From Streptomyces sp. MMBL 11-1 (GTDB lineage: Bacteria > Actinomycetota > Actinomycetes > Streptomycetales > Streptomycetaceae): a stretch of DNA of 64,000 nt. The stretch lies in the NCBI RefSeq assembly GCF_028622875.1, contig NZ_CP117709.1:5335001-5399000 (forward strand). Reading direction: 5' to 3'. Shown here piece after piece: positions 44,730-51,924 of this stretch. The notes below the pieces were generated by a model, which was not told the DNA's origin, ran no database searches, and worked only from the letters and a program-made list of their open reading frames with translations. Numbering within the stretch: position 1 is the stretch's first letter; each line of letters begins with the position of its first letter. A program made the translations under genes and the position numbers.

Positions 44730-44900
44730 ATGAGATCGACCCTGGAAACCATGGACGTGGACGCGATGTTCGACTCCTTCAACATCGAGGAGCTGGACAC
44801 GATGGAGATCGCGGACGGCGTCGCGCTGCCGGAGATGGCCGCGTCGAGCCTGCCGCACACCTGCTGCTCCTCATCCTCGTCCTCCTGCTGCTGCTGCTGA
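44730..44900 (+). CDS. RiPP precursor peptide 5 (thiopeptide-type, extended Cys tail)
   Basis: This 56-residue precursor (MRSTLETMDVDAMFDSFNIE, leader end VALPEMAA) has the predicted core SSLPHTCCSSSSSSCCCC. Two extra Cys at the C-terminus would allow two more thiazoles. The Asp of FDIEEL is Asn here. It is the last of the array, followed by a strong 15-bp hairpin and then the aryl ligase gene, so some transcripts may read through into the aminohydroxybenzoate genes. Confidence 0.93.
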   Translation: MRSTLETMDVDAMFDSFNIEELDTMEIADGVALPEMAASSLPHTCCSSSSSSCCCC

Positions 44901-44912
44901 TCCCGCGGCGCA

Positions 44913-44957
44913 GTGCCGCCTGCGCGGCGGGTACACCGCCCACCGCGCAGGCGGCAC
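44913..44957 (+). terminator. Strong hairpin between precursor 5 and aryl ligase
   Basis: Arms GTGCCGCCTGCGCGG (44913-44927) and CCGCGCAGGCGGCAC (44943-44957) form a perfect 15-bp stem. No T-run follows, so partial termination or mRNA stabilisation is possible, giving more precursor than ligase message. Confidence 0.7.
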
Positions 44958-45009
44958 CACCGGCTGGGCTGCCCAGCGGAGGGCGGGCCCGGCGCCCGGC
45001 CCCGAACGG

Positions 45010-46662
45010 ATGGTCGTGACCTTCCCCATAGATGTGCCCGACTCCTGGGCCGGACATGAGCACTACGCGCGCCGTGTGCTGTGGCGGCTGGCCCGTCAGC
45101 CCTCCCTGCCCACCCTGTACTTCCGGGGCCGGTGGCTGGACGGCGCGACGCTGGCCGACGCGGTACGCGCGACCGTGGTGGGCCTGCGGCGGGCCGGGCT
45201 GACCCCCGGCGGCACGGTGGCGGTGCTCACCGAACCCAACCACCCCGCGATGCTGATCGGCCGCTACGCCGCTCACCTCCTGGGGGCGGGCGTCGTCCAG
45301 GTGCGCTCGGCCAACCCCCGCTCGGACGCGTTCCCGCTGCCCGCCGCCACCCAGGCGCGGATCCTCGACGGGACCGGCACGTCCGTACTCCTCGTCGACG
45401 CCCCCCATCTGGAGCGCGCCCGCGCCCTGTTGTCGCTGACCGAGGGCAGCCCCCGCCTGCTGGGTTACGGAGTCGGCGCCGCGGACTGCCCCGACGCGCT
45501 GTCCTGCCGGGACGAGCCACTCGGAGAACTTCCCGCCCACGACCCCGGCCGCCGCGCCGTGGTGGCCTTCACCAGCGGAAGCAGCGGTGCGCCGAAGAAC
45601 ATCCACCAGACCTTCGGGGTCTGGGACAGCACCGTCCGGTCCGCGGCCGGCGGCGAACCGGACGAGCGGCGGGTGTTCCTCGCCGTGACGCCCCTCAGCC
45701 ACACCATCGGCGCCATGGCGGACGCGGTACTGACCGCCGGCGGCCAGGTCCTCCTGCACCAGGACTTCGACGCCCCGAAGGTGCTGCGCGCCTTCGAGGA
45801 CCACGGCGTCACCGACACCTACCTGGCCGTTCCGCACCTCTACCGGCTCACGGAACTCCTGGCCGACGGGCCGGGCCAGGAGCAGGGCGTCGGCTCGGGC
45901 CCCGTCGGGGACGCCCTGGGGTCGCTGCGCCGCGTCGTCTACAGCGGCACCCCCGCCGCGCCGCACCGGGTCGCCGAGGCCCTGCGGGTGTTCGGCCCGG
46001 TACTCGTCCAGCTGTACGGCACCACCGAGGCCGGGGGCATCAGCAATCTGAGCCCGTTCGACCACCTGGAACCCGAGCTCCTGGGCAGTGTGGGACGGCC
46101 GCTGCCCTGGGTGGAGGTGGAGGTGCGCGAGCCCGGCACCGGCCGCCCGGTGCCGCGCGGGGAGGCCGGGGAGATCTGGGTACGCGCCTCCACGGTCATG
46201 GCCGGCTACCCGGACGACCCGGAGCTGACCGCCCGCGTCCTGCGGGACGGCTGGCTGGACACCGGCGACCTCGGCCACTGGGACCGCTACGGCTATCTGC
46301 GGCTGACCGGCCGCAGCGGCCAGGTCATCAAGTCCGGTGGCCTGAAGGTCTATCCCGCCGCGGTCGAGGGCGCGCTGCTGTCCCACCCGGCGGTACGGCA
46401 CGCGGCCGTCCACGGCGTACGGGATCCGGACCGGACCGAGTACGTCCACGCGGCCGTCGTGCTCAGGGCGGGACGGACCGCCTCCGCGGAGGAACTGCGC
46501 ACCCACGTCGGCGAGCGGCTCTCCCCCCTGCACGCCCCCGCCGAGATCACGTTCTGGGACTCGATGCCGCTCAACGAGCGCGGCAAGCCCGACCTGGCCT
46601 GTCTGCGCTCCGGTAACGGCCGGCAGGCGTACGACGGTGCACCGCCGAAGGGAACTCCATGA
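45010..46662 (+). CDS. Adenylate-forming aryl acid ligase
   Basis: This 550-residue ANL-family enzyme has the phosphate loop FTSGSSGAPKN near residue 193, the aromatic-end motif YGTTEAGGISN near 335, the DTGDLGHWDRYGYL hinge region and the catalytic Lys context NERGKPDL near its end. It would adenylate a carboxylic acid. The downstream GriI/GriH genes point to 3-amino-4-hydroxybenzoate as substrate. Whether it then makes a CoA ester, loads a carrier or acylates directly is open; no carrier protein is nearby. It is coupled to the aldolase gene by an ATGA overlap. Confidence 0.87.
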   Translation: MVVTFPIDVPDSWAGHEHYARRVLWRLARQPSLPTLYFRGRWLDGATLADAVRATVVGLRRAGLTPGGTVAVLTEPNHPAMLIGRYAAHLLGAGVVQVRSANPRSDAFPLPAATQARILDGTGTSVLLVDAPHLERARALLSLTEGSPRLLGYGVGAADCPDALSCRDEPLGELPAHDPGRRAVVAFTSGSSGAPKNIHQTFGVWDSTVRSAAGGEPDERRVFLAVTPLSHTIGAMADAVLTAGGQVLLHQDFDAPKVLRAFEDHGVTDTYLAVPHLYRLTELLADGPGQEQGVGSGPVGDALGSLRRVVYSGTPAAPHRVAEALRVFGPVLVQLYGTTEAGGISNLSPFDHLEPELLGSVGRPLPWVEVEVREPGTGRPVPRGEAGEIWVRASTVMAGYPDDPELTARVLRDGWLDTGDLGHWDRYGYLRLTGRSGQVIKSGGLKVYPAAVEGALLSHPAVRHAAVHGVRDPDRTEYVHAAVVLRAGRTASAEELRTHVGERLSPLHAPAEITFWDSMPLNERGKPDLACLRSGNGRQAYDGAPPKGTP

Positions 46663-47501
46663 CCACACACCAGCACTTCGGCCGAGCCGTGCGGCTGCGC
46701 CGGCTGTTCCACCACGACCCCCAGCGGCTGCTGATCGTCCCGCTCGATCACTCGCTCAGCGACGGCCCGGTGGTGCCGCGCGGCAGCAGCATCGACCGGC
46801 TCACCGGGCAGCTCGCCGGCGCCGGGGTGGACGCGATCGTGGTGCACAAGGGCAGCCTCCGCCACATCGACCACTCCCGGCTGGCCTCGATGTCCCTGAT
46901 CCTGCACCTGAACGCCAGCACCGCGCACGCGCCGGACCCGGACGCCAAACACCTGGTCACCGGGGTGGAGGCGGCGATGCGCCTGGGCGCGGACGCGGTG
47001 AGCGTGCACATCAACATGGGTTCGCGGGAAGAGGCGCGGCAGCTGGCCGACCTCGGCGCGGTGGCCGACCAGTGCGACCGCTGGAACCTTCCGCTGCTGG
47101 CGATGATGTACCCACGCGGCCCGAAGATCACCGACCCGGCCGACCCCGAACTGGTCGCCCACGCCGTCACCCTCGCGGCCGACCTGGGCGCCGATCTGGT
47201 CAAGGCCCCCTGCCTGCGCACCCGGGCGGAGATGCGGGACCTCACCGCGGCCTGCCCGATCCCGCTGATCTGTGCGGGTGGCCCGCAGCGCGACACGGAG
47301 GACGAGGTGCTGGCCTTCGCCCGGGAAGCCGTGGCGGGCGGTGCGGCCGGAGTCGCGATGGGCAGAAACATCTTCCAGTCTCCCGACCCCGGGGCGATGG
47401 CCGCCAGGGTGGCTGGAGTGGTCCACAACCGCCCCGGGAGCACGCTCGGTCACATCGAGGAAGGGCACGGCAGTGAGCTCAGAGAAACTGTGCTGGCTTG
47501 A
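46659..47501 (+). CDS. griI: GriI-type aldolase (C7 amino sugar phosphate synthase)
   Basis: This 280-residue protein matches GriI, a class I aldolase that condenses aspartate semialdehyde with dihydroxyacetone phosphate in grixazone biosynthesis. Visible family parts are LLIVPLDHSLSDGPVVPRGS, VVHKGSLRHIDHS, AVSVHINMGSREEARQLADL and LLAMMYPRGPKITDP, with the phosphate-binding end GGAAGVAMGRNIFQSPDP. Its product is cyclised by the next gene. The symbol is given by homology. It overlaps the upstream ligase and the downstream GriH-like gene. Confidence 0.9.
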   Translation: MTTHQHFGRAVRLRRLFHHDPQRLLIVPLDHSLSDGPVVPRGSSIDRLTGQLAGAGVDAIVVHKGSLRHIDHSRLASMSLILHLNASTAHAPDPDAKHLVTGVEAAMRLGADAVSVHINMGSREEARQLADLGAVADQCDRWNLPLLAMMYPRGPKITDPADPELVAHAVTLAADLGADLVKAPCLRTRAEMRDLTAACPIPLICAGGPQRDTEDEVLAFAREAVAGGAAGVAMGRNIFQSPDPGAMAARVAGVVHNRPGSTLGHIEEGHGSELRETVLA

Positions 47502-48582
47502 CATCCGTTCGGCGGGCAAGGCCCGGCAGGCCATCGTGGAGGAGGCGCTGCACCAGCGGATCGACGGCATGGTCGCCGCCGACCCGGCCGATCTGGAGGG
47601 GCTGCCGCCGACCGTCACCAAGGTGCTGATGCCTCCGGCGGGCAAGCTGCCCGCGGACTACGGCTCCGCCCAGGTCGTCATCCTCGCCGGTGACGCCGCC
47701 GCCCGGGCACAGGCCGCCGAGGCCGCTCCCGACGTGGAGTTCGGACGGCTGGTGGAGATCACCGACGCCGAGAGCCTGGACGCCGCCATCGAGGCGGCCC
47801 GCACCGAACGCTGGAGCGTGCTGGAGTTCCGGGACCCGACCAAGATCCCGCTGGAGATCGTGATCGCCGCCGCCGCCGACGCCGACGGCGCCATCATCAC
47901 CATGGCGAAGAACACCGAGGAGGCCGCTGTCATCTTCGGCTGCCTCCAACTCGGCTCCGACGGCGTGCTGATGCCCGGCCGGAGCGTGGGCGACGCCACC
48001 GCGCTCAAGGCGACCGCGGCCGGCGGCACCGGCGAACTCCAGCTGGTGGAGCTGGAGGTGACCTCCGTGAGCCACATCGGCATGGGGGAGCGCGCCTGTG
48101 TGGACACCTGCTCCTACCTGGGCAAGGACGAGGGAATCCTGGTCGGCTCGCACTCCAAGGGCATGATCCTGTGCGTCAGCGAGACCCATCCGCTGCCGTA
48201 CATGCCCACCCGCCCCTTCCGGGTCAACGCGGGCGCCATCCACTCGTACACCCTCGCCGACGAGGGGCGCACCCGCTACCTCAGTGAACTGAGGGCCGGG
48301 AGCAAGGTGACGGCGGTGGACACCAAGGGGCGGACCCGGACGGTCGCGGTGGGGCGGGTCAAGATCGAGACGCGCCCGCTGATCTCCATCGACGCGGTGG
48401 CCGCGGGTGGCCAGGAGGTCAACCTGATCCTCCAGGACGACTGGCACGTCCGGGTGCTGGGGCCGGGGGACGCCGTGCTGAACAGCACCGAACTCCGCCC
48501 CGGGGACCGGGTGCTGGGACATCTCCCGACCGCCGACCGCCATGTGGGCTACGCGATCGACGAGTTCTGCCATGAGCAGTAG
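47473..48582 (+). CDS. griH: GriH-type 3-amino-4-hydroxybenzoate synthase
   Basis: This 369-residue protein belongs to the DHQ synthase II-like family that includes GriH, which converts the GriI product to 3-amino-4-hydroxybenzoic acid. Motifs include CWLDIRSAGKARQAIVEEAL, VLEFRDPTKIPLEIVIAAAA, LGSDGVLMPGRSVGDATALK and GERACVDTCSYLGKDEGILV. It has no link to the 3,5-AHBA pathway of ansamycins, because its partner is the GriI aldolase. The GTG at 47473 begins 29 bp before the end of griI. The symbol is by homology. Confidence 0.9.
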   Translation: MSSEKLCWLDIRSAGKARQAIVEEALHQRIDGMVAADPADLEGLPPTVTKVLMPPAGKLPADYGSAQVVILAGDAAARAQAAEAAPDVEFGRLVEITDAESLDAAIEAARTERWSVLEFRDPTKIPLEIVIAAAADADGAIITMAKNTEEAAVIFGCLQLGSDGVLMPGRSVGDATALKATAAGGTGELQLVELEVTSVSHIGMGERACVDTCSYLGKDEGILVGSHSKGMILCVSETHPLPYMPTRPFRVNAGAIHSYTLADEGRTRYLSELRAGSKVTAVDTKGRTRTVAVGRVKIETRPLISIDAVAAGGQEVNLILQDDWHVRVLGPGDAVLNSTELRPGDRVLGHLPTADRHVGYAIDEFCHEQ

Positions 48583-49780
48583 CACCCCGGCGCCGGCCAT
48601 CGCGGTGATCGGCGCGGGCATCGGCGGCCTCACCCTGGCCGCCGCACTGGCGCGGCTGGGCATCGGCTGCCGGGTGTTCGAGCGTGCCGAGCAGCCTGCC
48701 GAGACCGGCGCCGGGGTGCAGTTGGGACCGAACGCGGTCCGGTTGCTTCGCCGTCTTGGACTCTCCGACTCCCTGCGGCAGCACGGCGTCCGCCCGCTCT
48801 CCCGCGATCTGCTGCGCTGGGACGACGGACGGCTGCTGGCCCGGACCGAGCTGGGCGAGGAGTGCGAGAAACTGTTCGGCGCGCCGTACGTCACCGTGCA
48901 CCGCGCGGACCTGTACCGGGCGCTGCGTGGCCTGGCCGGGGCGGCGGTGCGGACCGGCCACCGGCTGACCGGGCTGGCGGAGGAGCCCGGCTCCGTCGCG
49001 CTGCGCTTCGCCGACGGCTCGGAGCACCGTGCGGAGCTGGTGGTCGGTGCCGACGGCATCCGCTCGGTGGTGCGGGACCACCTCGCCGCGGACGCCCCGG
49101 TCTTCTCCGGCCGGCGGATCTACCGAGGACTGGTACCGGTGGAGCGGGTGCCGGAACTGGCCGCCGAGCCCCGCGTCCAGGTATGGCTGGGACCTGGCCG
49201 GCACTGCGTCTGCTACCCGGTCTCCGGCGGCCGGCTGATCAGCTTCGCTGCCACCACCGGCGGTACCGCGCTCCCGGGCGAATCCTGGACCGCGCCAGGT
49301 GACCCGGACGAGGCGGCCGAGGCCTACCGGGGGTGGCACCCCACGGTCACCCGGCTGCTCGGGGCGGGCGGCGGTATCGGCTGCTGGGCGCTGCACGATC
49401 GCGAGCCGCTGGCGCGCTGGTCCTCCGACGCCCTCACGCTGCTCGGCGACGCGGCGCATCCGATGCTGCCCTTCGCCGCGCAGGGCGCCAATCAGGCGAT
49501 CGAGGACGCCTTCACCCTGGCGGCGACGCTCGCCCTGTCGCGCGGCGACATCCCGGAGGCGCTGCGCCGCTACGAGGAGCTGCGGATCCCGCGTACCGAG
49601 CGCCTGCAGCAGTCGGCCCGCTCCGTGGCGGTCGGTTCGCATCTGCCGGACGGACCGCTCCAGCGGGCGCGCGACGCGGAGCTGGCACGGGGCTCGGCGC
49701 TGGACGGGCTGCGCTGGGTGTACGGCCATGACGCCCTGGCCGCAGCGGCACGGTGGACGACGGAGCGGCAGGGGGCGTGA
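48572..49780 (+). CDS. FAD-dependent aryl monooxygenase (salicylate hydroxylase type)
   Basis: This 402-residue flavoprotein monooxygenase has IAVIGAGIGGLTLAAALARL, the DG motif VVGADGIRSVVRDHL and the GD motif LLGDAAHPMLPFAAQGANQA, as in salicylate and 3-hydroxybenzoate hydroxylases. It overlaps the griH-like stop and is thus in the aminohydroxybenzoate operon. It may hydroxylate the ring or decarboxylate it oxidatively. Since the ligase needs the carboxylate, ring hydroxylation or action after attachment is more consistent. It is the last gene of the cluster. Confidence 0.87.
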   Translation: MSSSTPAPAIAVIGAGIGGLTLAAALARLGIGCRVFERAEQPAETGAGVQLGPNAVRLLRRLGLSDSLRQHGVRPLSRDLLRWDDGRLLARTELGEECEKLFGAPYVTVHRADLYRALRGLAGAAVRTGHRLTGLAEEPGSVALRFADGSEHRAELVVGADGIRSVVRDHLAADAPVFSGRRIYRGLVPVERVPELAAEPRVQVWLGPGRHCVCYPVSGGRLISFAATTGGTALPGESWTAPGDPDEAAEAYRGWHPTVTRLLGAGGGIGCWALHDREPLARWSSDALTLLGDAAHPMLPFAAQGANQAIEDAFTLAATLALSRGDIPEALRRYEELRIPRTERLQQSARSVAVGSHLPDGPLQRARDAELARGSALDGLRWVYGHDALAAAARWTTERQGA

Positions 49781-49931
49781 GCGGGCGGGTCCCGGGCCGC
49801 GCGTGAGAACCGGGCAGCGCTCCGTACCGGTGCCCACCCTCCCGCTCGCGGATCGGGTGGGCACCGAACGGTTCCGTCCGGGGCCGGAAGGGGTACGTAA
49901 CTGAGTGAGTCCCCTTGGGGAGGCTGATTCG

Positions 49932-50369
49932 ATGCCGTGGCTCTTCTGGCTGCTCGCCGCCGCGGCGCTCGGCGCTGCGGAGTTCTTCACCCTCACGCTG
50001 GTTTTCGGGTTGCTGGCCGGCGCGGCGCTGGTCGCGGCCGTCGTGGCGGGTGTGGGCATCGGCCTGCTCGGCCAGCTCGTGGCGCTCGCACTGGCGGCGG
50101 TAGCGGGCCTCGCCCTCGTCCGCCCCGTCGCGCTGCGTCAGCTGGCGCAGGGGCCCCTGACCCATGAGGGCAGCGACGCGCTGATCGGCAAGCGGGCCGA
50201 GGTCGTGCGGGAGGTCACCGCGACCCACGGCCTGATCAAGGTCTCCGGTGAGGAATGGTCGGCGCGCTCTCTCGATGAGAGCCTGGTGATTCCGGTGGGT
50301 GCGCTGGTGGACGTCATGGAGATCGAGGGCGCCACCGCTGTCGTGTATCCCCGCGAGCTCCTTCCGTGA
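49932..50369 (+). CDS. NfeD-like membrane protein
   Basis: This 145-residue protein has three hydrophobic segments (MPWLFWLLAAAALGAAEFFT and two more up to about residue 70) and a soluble OB-fold C-terminus (GSDALIGKRAEVVREV, then KVSGEEWSARSLDESLVIPV). NfeD short forms occur next to SPFH proteins and help organise membrane domains. The ATG at 49932 follows GGGGAGG. The SPFH gene follows after 29 bp on the same strand, so they form an operon. Confidence 0.9.
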   Translation: MPWLFWLLAAAALGAAEFFTLTLVFGLLAGAALVAAVVAGVGIGLLGQLVALALAAVAGLALVRPVALRQLAQGPLTHEGSDALIGKRAEVVREVTATHGLIKVSGEEWSARSLDESLVIPVGALVDVMEIEGATAVVYPRELLP

Positions 50370-50398
50370 ACGGCTGAACACGCAGCGCAGGAGGAAGC

Positions 50399-51517
50399 AT
50401 GGATCCGATCGTCATCCCGATCCTCGTGGCGGCGATCGTCGTCGTCTTTCTCGTGGCCGCCACCGTACGCATCGTCCCGCAGGCGCGCCGCTACAACATC
50501 GAGCGGTTCGGCCGGTACCGCCGGACGCTGCAGCCCGGTCTGAACTTCGTCCTGCCGGTGGCGGACCGGGTCAACACCAAACTCGACGTGCGTGAGCAGG
50601 TGTACTCGTCCGACCCCAAGCCGGTGATCACCGAGGACAACCTGGTGGTCAACATCGACACGGTGCTCTACTACCAGATCACCGACCCCCGGGCGGCGGC
50701 CTACGAGGTCGCCGACTATCTGCAGGCCATCGACCAGCTCACCGTGACCACCCTGCGGAACGTCATCGGCAGCATGGACCTGGAGGGGACGCTCACCTCG
50801 CGCGAGGAGATCAACGCCCGCCTCCGTGCCGTCCTCGACGACGCGACCGGGAAGTGGGGCATCCGGGTCAACCGCGTCGAGATCAAGGCCATCGATCCGC
50901 CGAACACCATCAAGGAGGCGATGGAGAAGCAGATGCGGGCCGAGCGTGACAAGCGCGCTGCCATCCTGCACGCCGAAGGCGAGCGGCAGGCCAAGATCCT
51001 CACCGCGGAGGGCACGAAGCAGAAGGACATCCTGGAGGCGCAGGGCACGCAGCAGGCCATGATCCTCCGGGCGGACGGCGAGTCGAAGGCGGTGGAGCTC
51101 GTCTTCCAGGCCGTCCACCGCAACAACGCCGACGCGAAGGTCCTGGCCTACAAGTACCTGGAGACGCTCCCGCATCTCGCGCAGAGCGACAACAACACCT
51201 TCTGGGTCATCCCGGGCGAGCTGACCGAGGCGATCCGCACCGTCACCAGCGCGTTCGGCGACCAGCCGGCCAGCACCGGGCCCCCGCCGGGTGCGCGGCG
51301 CGAGGACGCGGCCGACGCCGACGCCTCGGACAAGGACCAGGTCGGTGCCCCGGAGGTCGAGGCGAACTCCACGCTCGCTCTGGAAGCTGTCGCGGCCGCC
51401 GACGAGGCCGCGAAACAGGCCGCCGTCGCCGTGAGCGACGCGAAGGCGGAGGCGGAGGCGGCGGGAGAGGCGCGGCCGGGCCGGGCGTCGGGCCGGGCGT
51501 CGGCGTCCGACGCCTGA
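50399..51517 (+). CDS. SPFH/Band 7 (stomatin-like) protein
   Basis: This 372-residue protein has one N-terminal membrane anchor (IVIPILVAAIVVVFLVAATV), an SPFH domain (NIERFGRYRRTLQPGLNFVL, then VREQVYSSDPKPVITEDNLV), a helical region rich in Glu/Lys/Ala (EKQMRAERDKRAAILHAEGE) and an Ala/Glu-rich tail. Such proteins oligomerise on the inner face of the membrane. It is paired with the NfeD-like gene. The low-complexity tail after residue 290 is typical of Streptomyces versions. Confidence 0.92.
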   Translation: MDPIVIPILVAAIVVVFLVAATVRIVPQARRYNIERFGRYRRTLQPGLNFVLPVADRVNTKLDVREQVYSSDPKPVITEDNLVVNIDTVLYYQITDPRAAAYEVADYLQAIDQLTVTTLRNVIGSMDLEGTLTSREEINARLRAVLDDATGKWGIRVNRVEIKAIDPPNTIKEAMEKQMRAERDKRAAILHAEGERQAKILTAEGTKQKDILEAQGTQQAMILRADGESKAVELVFQAVHRNNADAKVLAYKYLETLPHLAQSDNNTFWVIPGELTEAIRTVTSAFGDQPASTGPPPGARREDAADADASDKDQVGAPEVEANSTLALEAVAAADEAAKQAAVAVSDAKAEAEAAGEARPGRASGRASASDA

Positions 51518-51602
51518 GCGCGTCCGACGCGCGAGCGGGGCGTCGACATCCCCCGCCCGCTCACGCGGGCAGGGGAGCGACGCCCCGCTCGGGCCTGGCC
51601 GG

Positions 51603-51851
51603 TCACACCGCCAGCGGCACCGCGTGGATCTCGTCCGCCGTGTGGCCCGCGCGTTCGTGGATGCGCTGGACCGCTTCCGCCGAGGGGGCCGTGGACAGGC
51701 AGTAGACCGTCCCGGACTGCGGGTCCGCCCAGGCGTGTTCGAAGTGGACTCCCTCTTCCTTCTGGATCGCCACGTCGGCCGCGTGGGCTTCCTTCAGCTG
51801 GTCGGACGTGATGCCCTTCATGCCCCGGTGGACATCCATGTACATGCCCAT
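51603..51851 (-). CDS. SCO4226-like nickel-binding protein (DUF4242)
   Basis: This 82-residue protein is nearly full-length similar to SCO4226 of S. coelicolor, a small ferredoxin-fold protein found to bind nickel. Recognisable parts are MYMDVHRGMKGITSDQLKEAH and FEHAWADPQSGTVYCLSTAP, with HERAGHTADEIHAVPL at the end. His and Cys residues could bind metal. It lies between convergent genes and seems monocistronic. Confidence 0.85.
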   Translation of the reverse strand: MGMYMDVHRGMKGITSDQLKEAHAADVAIQKEEGVHFEHAWADPQSGTVYCLSTAPSAEAVQRIHERAGHTADEIHAVPLAV

Positions 51852-51924
51852 GACTTGTGCACCTCCGGATGTTCGGTTGTGGCCCCTCTTCCATGCTCCA
51901 CCTGATGCCGGGTTCGGGCGCGTT

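Noticed and set aside
43205..44900. Ser/Cys runs at the ends of five small frames as simple-sequence DNA (TCC/TGC slippage) without coding meaning
   Set aside because: Five conserved leaders, ribosome sites, matching stop codons and promoter units accompany the runs, and the neighbouring operon codes for enzymes that act on Ser and Cys.
44779..46668. 629-codon minus-strand frame across precursor 5 and the aryl ligase
   Set aside because: It is antisense to a clear ANL-family enzyme; composition artefact.
46659..48582. 3,5-AHBA (ansamycin starter) biosynthesis
   Set aside because: The DHQ synthase-like protein is of the GriH type and is paired with a GriI-type aldolase; no other aminoshikimate genes are present.
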